DNA of 64,000 nt from Utricularia gibba (lineage: Eukaryota > Streptophyta > Magnoliopsida > Lamiales > Lentibulariaceae), in the NCBI GenBank assembly GCA_002189035.1, contig NEEC01000007.1, positions 558,001 through 622,000 on the forward strand. The letters run 5' to 3'. Position numbers and translations under genes: made by a program. The notes beneath the pieces are model-generated. The model did no database searches. It saw nothing but the letters and a program-made list of their open reading frames with translations, and was not told the origin of the DNA. Below are positions 56,305 through 64,000 of the stretch, one piece after another (positions within the stretch are counted from its first letter, which is position 1; every line of letters begins with the position of its first letter).

Positions 56305-57554
56305 TTATCGCAGTCCAAAGATCTCTTCTGGAGGATCGTAAACCCGTTGATCTGGAAAAATTTCCTCAAAGTCCTGCTTCACCTTGTTCCTCAGGAGGGG
56401 ATGTGGCAAGAGGCCCTTCAAAAGAATCCTGAAGGGCAGTTGCTCCGGAGGATCAGGTGATTTCTTCATGTCCTCGAAAATGTTCATGGCGTCGGCCGGA
56501 GAACCGTCGTGGAGAAAGCCACGGATGACTTCTGTGTAGGTTTGGGAGTCCGGGAACAAATTCTCCTTTCTCATGTCTTCCCACAGCTTCATCACTTCAG
56601 TCATCCTCCTACGACGAGCCAGTGCCATGATCAAATCCTTGTAAAGGTACACATCTGACTGGTACCAGTATTGTTTCTGAATAACTCTGAACACCTGAAG
56701 ATGTACAGCGCCATTGCTATCAGAACAAGGTGCTCAATCTAAAAAGGGAATTTGAAAATGCTCAAACCGGTTACTGAGGAGTCATTCTATAGAAAAGATC
56801 AGACCAAAGTTGTCTGTGATTCTGAAACAATGTCTATATACTGCTCTTTTGGCATCCCAAACATTACCAAGACTCTTCCATAATTGATTTAGTTCATGCT
56901 TCTACCAAGATGTTAGAAAAGTCTCTGTATTCTACTTTATGCGAAGATCTGTCACTAGAATTCACTCGGAAACAGTTCCATTCTGACAGAAAAAAAAAAA
57001 CTTTCACTTTGCATGAAACGAAGACTCTGTAAACATGATAACTTGAATATTATACAATAGGTAAAGACATGAAAGATTAAACCTTTGGAATCTGAATTAC
57101 TTGAACGCGAAACCCAGTGAAGCTTTGTTGAGGTTAGAACCGTAGAACAATTGAAAAGGGAAAGATCAAGAAACCCGAAATGACCCACCTTGACGGCCAG
57201 ACTGACCTCTTCCTGGCGCTCGAGCTCATTGAGAACAGCGACCATGTCCATTTTCAGAAGCCTGAGCACATGGGTTTTGGTAAATTTATCAAGTTTCTCT
57301 TCATCCGCCTTGAACCGCTTCATGCTCTGAATAACGAAAAGGGCCTCTTTCCCGATCATTTTCTTGCCTCTCCAAAGAGGTCCCCTTGGCCGGCCGTCAT
57401 GGTAGGATCCAAAGCCTCCCAATCTCCGCCAAAAAGGGTGGCCGATGAGCGACGGCGGCGGAGAGGGCGAAAGAAGAGATTTGGAAGGGAAAAGGAGTTC
57501 AATTAGGGACTTGGAGGTGAGAATCTTGGGAATGAATCTCGAAACTCCGGCCAT
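56305..57554 (-). CDS. Short PPR protein, THA8-like
   Basis: Short pentatricopeptide-repeat protein of the THA8 group, which binds organellar RNA and helps splice group II introns. Two exons: 57189-57554 and 56305-56694, 756 nt or 251 aa. The N-terminus is Ser/Arg/Pro-rich and suits an organelle transit peptide. The conserved block begins GRPRGPLWRGKKMIGKEALF and continues LDKFTKTHVLRLLKMDMVAV, VFRVIQKQYWYQSDVYLYKD, MKLWEDMRKENLFPD, YTEVIRGFLHDGSPADAMNI, LPFRILLKGLLPHPLLRNKV and the end VYDPPEEIFGLR. The start is the ATG at 57554; no ATG lies upstream in frame. Chloroplast or mitochondrion cannot be decided. Confidence 0.9.
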
Positions 57555-57741
57555 GGCCGCAAGTCTCCAGTTCACTTCTCTCGTACCCTACTAATTTGTA
57601 ATAAAAAGTAAAAAAGATCTGGTCTTTATGCTTTATATTTTCTAGGGCTTATTTCAGCGAGCAATTGGATTCAGAACAGCTTGGCTCCCAAGAATCCCAG
57701 TTGCCCAGAACTTGCAAGGGCAGTTTTTGTTCTGTATCGGG

Positions 57742-58765
57742 ATGATGAAGCAGATGAGTACAACTCTCTTCGGGGTCATTATTTTGTGGATCGTAATCCC
57801 AGTTCTCAGCATCAGGTTCCCGGCGGAACTTTCCGGGAACCAAGATGCTAAATCCGAACGCACCCTCAAGACTGCGGTTTTCGCGATGGGGAGCTTTTGG
57901 AGATCCGAGGCCGTTTTTGGATGTCTCACCGGAGTCGAACGAACAGCTGCCGTTTACGGCGGTGGTTCAAAAACGAACCCCGAGTACCGACGGGTCGGAG
58001 ATCACGCAGAGTGCGTTCAGGTTGATTCTTCCCCCATTTGAAAGTGAAGATCACCAGTTTTCAGCTGTTTATATATTTCATTGCAGGTTGAATATGATCC
58101 CAAGGTCATAGGCTTCCAACAACTGCTCGATGTATTCTGGAGCAACCATGATTCTACTCAAGTATTTGGCCAAGGTCCTGACGTTGGGAATCAATATAGG
58201 CATGCTGCTGATCCCCTTCATTGTGTACACACAGAAGCATGTAGTAAACGTTTATAGTGCACAGGTCGATAATATTCACGAACGGAACCGACGAATCGAG
58301 GTTGGCGGCTCTTAGCAAACAGAGGGAGCAAGCTCGGTCCAAGGACCATGTTGTGACAACGCAAGTACAGCAGCTGGGCACAATCTACCTTGCGGAGCCT
58401 CAACATCAGGTCCAGCATTCCTTATCTTCTACACACCTCTGTAGAAATCTATCTTTGCTTTCTAGTTCGTGGTCTTTGATGGCTGTTTCTTGGCGGCGTT
58501 TTGTTTAAAGATGAAGTCTCATCTTATGTGATCATAGCCTGAGAACAAAGCTCTGCTCCTTTTGCAGAAATTCGAGCTTCAAAGGAATCCCTTTTACATG
58601 CTACTGATTGGAAATTTAACTGAAGATGAGCTTCGTACTTCAAGTTTAGCTGCAAAGCTTAATGGATATGCAGCCGGTCTTTGTCCGCGAAAGAGACAGC
58701 TGCAGATTGATGCCAAGATTGAAGCCATTAAGAGAAAAGGTTGGCCTGTTCTGAGGGAGTTTTAG
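57742..58765 (+). CDS. MSRA5: Peptide methionine sulfoxide reductase A5-like, catalytic Cys replaced
   Basis: MsrA-fold protein with an N-terminal signal peptide (TTLFGVIILWIVIPVLS), so directed to the secretory pathway. Four exons: 57742-58020, 58087-58199, 58265-58409, 58568-58765, 735 nt or 244 aa. Seen: LKTAVFAMGSFWRSEAVFG, YGGGSKTNPEYRRVGDHAE, VQVEYDPKVIGFQQLLDVFW, STQVFGQGPDVGNQYRS, and the C-terminal KLNGYAAGLCPRK with KGWPVLREF. Classical MsrA has GCFWG with the catalytic cysteine; here it reads GSFWR, the same change found in plant MSRA5. Intron 2 (58200-58264) needs a GC donor. Two start codons (57742, 57745) are adjacent. Divergent from the PPR gene by under 190 bp, so the two may share a promoter. 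Confidence 0.93.
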
Positions 58766-59227
58766 TTCTTCTTAGTTATACATGGAGATGCAGCCATTCC
58801 TTAGCTTTTGTATCACTGATTCTGTATCAGATGCCAGATATGATGACAAATAACTTAAAACACTGAAAGATCAACTCAGTGATGTAAGGAGAAGCCAAGG
58901 GAACATTTCCTTCAGTCTGTTTTGGCCTCCAAAAGCGCAAAAACAAAAATCCATTGATTACAAACAGATCTCACAAATTTCTTCTACAGTCAAATACTGT
59001 ACAATTCAATGTGAACGCATAGAGTATGTGAGCTGAGTGGTCTCATCCCCTCACCTCAGGTCACATGCTCTATTCAAAGGGAAACAACTCCTGAATCATG
59101 TGGTATCGCCTCACTATACACATTCAGCCAATTATGCATATTATTCAGAAAGCATAAGGATAAACAAACATCTTGATCATGTAGGTGATCTCACCACAGA
59201 ATGCATATTACACAGCCCCATATTTGA
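58766..59227. other. Short intergenic stretch between convergent genes
   Basis: 3' regions of the MSRA5-like and DUF3537 genes. No gene seen; the frame at 59037-59279 overlaps the next gene antisense. Confidence 0.5.
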
Positions 59228-60788
59228 TCAAGATATGCCAATTGTTTTGTTCAATATCCACAGTGTGAGAGAAAGCTGAATGGCAAATATAGTATGCAGC
59301 AATGTCCTGTCCAGCATGAATCCATAAACTGTGATTCCTGCTCTGTTGTGCTCAAAATATGTGACTGCATGCATTGCATCGTTTTTTAGAAATAAATCAC
59401 ATCAAAAGCAAGTCAATGAACAGCGTTGGTTAGACTCAAGGCATATTGTATCACAATAGGAGGAAAAACTGACCTAAGGCTTGCCTCTTCTGGTATGATA
59501 TCGTGCTCGTGTACGCAGGCATGAGGTTAGTGTTATCAAGCATGTTATCTCCATCCCCTTCCTCTGCATCTTCATCATAATGGGAACTATGTCCTTCTGG
59601 CAATGAAACAATGGGAGTCAGGCAAATTTTATCACCTTCTTCATCGAATGAGCTCATGGTGGCAAAAGCATGCCATTTAGCAGCAAGGGATGTAACAGAC
59701 TGTGCCCGGTGAGTGATCTTCGCCGCACTTTGCAAGCAGATGAAGAGCCCTGTTACCAAAGTTACAGAGCATAGCTGCAATGAAGATAGATTTCCATGAG
59801 ACCCTATACAAAATGATTCAGCAGAAATGCAAGGATTGGGAAACTTGCAGCGACTTCTCCGGCTGAGAAGAGATTGACTGGGGAGCTAGGTTTTGTAGTG
59901 ACAAGCAGTGAAAAGAACTGGCTTACAGTCACCAGAATCAAGGTAGATAAAATGAACAACCTAAAACGATGGCTAATCACACGAAGGTTCCTTCTGATGC
60001 GAAGATGCTCCATCAAGATTGAAGCAACATCAGATTGCTTGTCGAACACCTGGGCGAAGTCCTCTAATCTCAAGATTTGTAGAAAGCATGTCAGACGAAA
60101 GAGGATGCAGACAAGAAAACAGATTGAGATACGGTAGAGCCATGAGCACATCAAGAGCACGCAGACAACCACTTTGCTCAAGACCATGTTGTAAAAGTAC
60201 GGAATTTGGGTCCCTCCTGAGCTGAACCACCATATCTTGTAGGCACTGTCAACCACGAAACATGGGAGAACGAATGCTGAAAGAAGCTTCATTGAATGCT
60301 GCCAACAAGATATCAGCTAAATCTTTAGCAGAAAGCCCAAGGTTGAATCGGGAAACAAGCATGCAATATAAGAATTAGAAGCTTGCCTGAATCTGCTGAG
60401 TGTATCCTCGCCGAACTTTCTCGCTCTCATTGCATAACTTATCAAGAAACAGAAACTTTTGAAGGCCGTATCTACGCCCAAAGACAAAAATACTAATGAA
60501 AGAAAACGCTGCAAATAGTGACAGGGACAATTGGACAACTGAGTCGAATGGCCTCTGATGGCTTCCGTCACAATCGGTGCAAGAAAAAAAGAAGTGGGAT
60601 ATAAGCGGAACAACAACATCGAGCAGCAGAAAGATCGAACAAGATAGGCTAGCTTTCCAAACATTAGAATAATCAAAGAACACCCATTTTAGGCTTAACG
60701 TCATCTGAAAACTGGGATCCTCAAACGCTTCTCCAGAAGAAATTAACTTGTCTGAGGGCAAGAAAATCTCTTTCACCCCGTCCTCCAT
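59228..60788 (-). CDS. DUF3537 multi-pass membrane protein, gustatory receptor-like (GRL)
   Basis: Plant member of the DUF3537 family, which structure prediction has related to animal gustatory/odorant receptor-like channels; plant function unknown. Four exons: 60387-60788, 59849-60298, 59474-59774, 59228-59364, 1290 nt or 429 aa. About seven hydrophobic segments: KASLSCSIFLLLDVVVPLIS, LSLSLFAAFSFISIFVF, LLSAFVLPCFVVDSAYKIWW, MVLSKVVVCVLLMCSWLYRI, LFILSTLILVTVSQFFSLLV, LCSVTLVTGLFICL, and the end HTIFAIQLSLTLWIL. Conserved soluble block THRAQSVTSLAAKWHAFAT and C-terminal NRAGITVYGF. Introns 1 (60299-60386) and 2 (59775-59848) both need GC donors. The start at 60788 is the first ATG; an upstream exon cannot be ruled out. 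Confidence 0.9.
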
Positions 60789-62872
<2,084 letters not shown>

Positions 62873-64000
62873 CTGGATGCATAGTCAGTCTCAGGCACAG
62901 CTCCACAGAATTACAACAATAGTAATCTCTACACAGAAAATGTACTCCCTCTAACGAGCGGGGTACCTTAGGTTTGTCGTCTATCTTCGGTAGACTAGAA
63001 TGCTACTTGAATAGCTTCAACAATTAAGTACAAAAGTAGCTGCTGATTTGTTGCCGTACCTTTTCAAATATATATTAATAAGAACCGGTGTGGCAGAGGC
63101 GAAACCAGAGGTCAACCCTCTATTCCGGTGGGCCGGAGACGAGCTCTTGATAGCTCGCCCGTGCCGCTGACCTTCCCAAAGGAAAAAAAATTTGTGTACT
63201 TGTGAAATGACGATAAGGTACTCGATAAAGGTCATTAAATTTTAAATTTAAAAATTGTTTTTTAATTCACAATGTTTTAATTATTTTCATTTTACAGTAA
63301 AATATTTTAATTTATGCAAAATACAGTCAATAAATTCAGTCAATAAGTTTATCAATAAATTCAATTTATGTCATATCAGTTAAAAACTATTTTAAAAATT
63401 TTTAAAATTTGAGATAAATATTTTTAAATAGAATTAAAATTTAATATACATTTTTAAAAAATATTATACAGTTATTAAAAATTATGAAAAAAATACTAAA
63501 AAATTATGAAAAATTATTACAATTTTTTCTAGTTTCATTTATTATAATTTACTACAAAATGGTATTATAGAAATAATAATTCTATATACAAAACTTCTTT
63601 TATCTCTTCGTATTTCAATTTTAATCAAAGATATTTATGCAAATTTAAGTATCAAAATGAAAGGTTTGTTAGTATCTGTGATATAGTTGGTGTAATCGAA
63701 GAAGAAACATATGAGAATGACGTAGTACTTTAGAGAAAGTATAAGAATGCATTATCTATGTTCACGTATTACTATTAAGATGTTTAAATCTAAAAAAAAT
63801 TAGATAATGTAAGTATCATAGAAGAAATATTAAAAATTGAGAAAAATAATTTTTAAAAATTTAAAATATTTATAAAAATATATATTGAATTTTAGTTATA
63901 TTTAAAAATATATATATCAAATTATAAAAATTTTTAAAATATTTTTTGACCGAAATGCCATAAATTGAATTTATTTGTAAACTTTTTAACCGAATTTTAC
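62873..64000. other. Intergenic stretch with one GC-rich hairpin island
   Basis: After the phosphatase stop the DNA soon turns extremely AT-rich to the window end. The exception is 63085-63180, a GC-rich island able to fold into a hairpin (see findings). No gene seen. Confidence 0.5.
63109..63173. repeat. Imperfect inverted repeat (hairpin) in a GC-rich island
   Basis: AGGTCA at 63109-63114 pairs with TGACCT at 63168-63173; inside, CGAGCT (63140-63145) pairs with AGCTCG (63152-63157) around a six-base loop, and the parts between (CGGTGGGC and GCCCGTGCCG) are partly complementary. Confidence 0.5.

Noticed and set aside
63109-63173. tRNA gene in the GC-rich hairpin
   Set aside because: No A and B boxes, and no cloverleaf arms of the right length.

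Overview
This window is nuclear DNA of a flowering plant. Nearly every gene has introns with GT-AG (sometimes GC-AG) borders, intergenic DNA is AT-rich, and many families are plant-specific: S-domain receptor kinase, CRIB/RIC, S40, HSA32, CEP peptide, plant augmin subunit 3 and HD-Zip IV. A degenerate plant-type telomere repeat (TTTAGGG) also occurs. I cannot name the species. Gene density is high (21 protein genes in 64 kb) and introns are short. I saw no rRNA, tRNA, CRISPR array or intact transposon.

Layout. 155-2618 (-) GH9 endoglucanase; 4203-7548 (+) S-domain receptor-like kinase; 8090-9118 (+) flavodoxin-like quinone reductase (FQR1 type); 9967-11277 (-) C2H2 protein with a PARP-like C-terminus; 12204-13623 (-) HSA32; 15712-15936 (+) CEP peptide precursor; 16728-21073 (+) augmin subunit 3; 21480-23427 (+) ER DnaJ (dnaJ 50 type); 24305-24954 (+) RIC/CRIB protein; 25209-25475 (-) SmE; a gene-free 5-kb stretch; 30574-33544 (+) HD-Zip IV (ATML1/PDF2 type); 34233-37732 (+) HSP70-16-like; 38432-41185 (-) GPI-anchored protein of the At1g61900 type; 43459-44032 (-) S40/DUF584; 46988-51292 (-) TYW2/3/4 fusion; 51673-53193 (-) PMP22; 53746-55810 (-) plastid dihydrodipicolinate reductase; 56305-57554 (-) THA8-like PPR; 57742-58765 (+) MSRA5-like; 59228-60788 (-) DUF3537/gustatory receptor-like; 61681-62872 (+) PFA-DSP phosphatase.

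The genes are ordinary single-copy plant genes and do not form a pathway cluster. No new multi-gene system is visible. I rebuilt exon structures by hand from splice sites and family similarity; exon lengths sum to a multiple of three in every multi-exon gene except where stated.

Three points stand out. (1) Six genes carry eleven single-base frameshifts in total, or seven genes with the closely similar one in the C2H2 gene; each is repaired by adding one base, nearly always in a short homopolymer, which points to systematic under-calling in the assembly rather than real gene death. (2) Six introns need a GC donor, well above the usual share. (3) The last intron of the GPI-protein gene is itself tandemly duplicated almost exactly at its splice borders. 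The CEP peptide gene is small and easily missed by automatic annotation.
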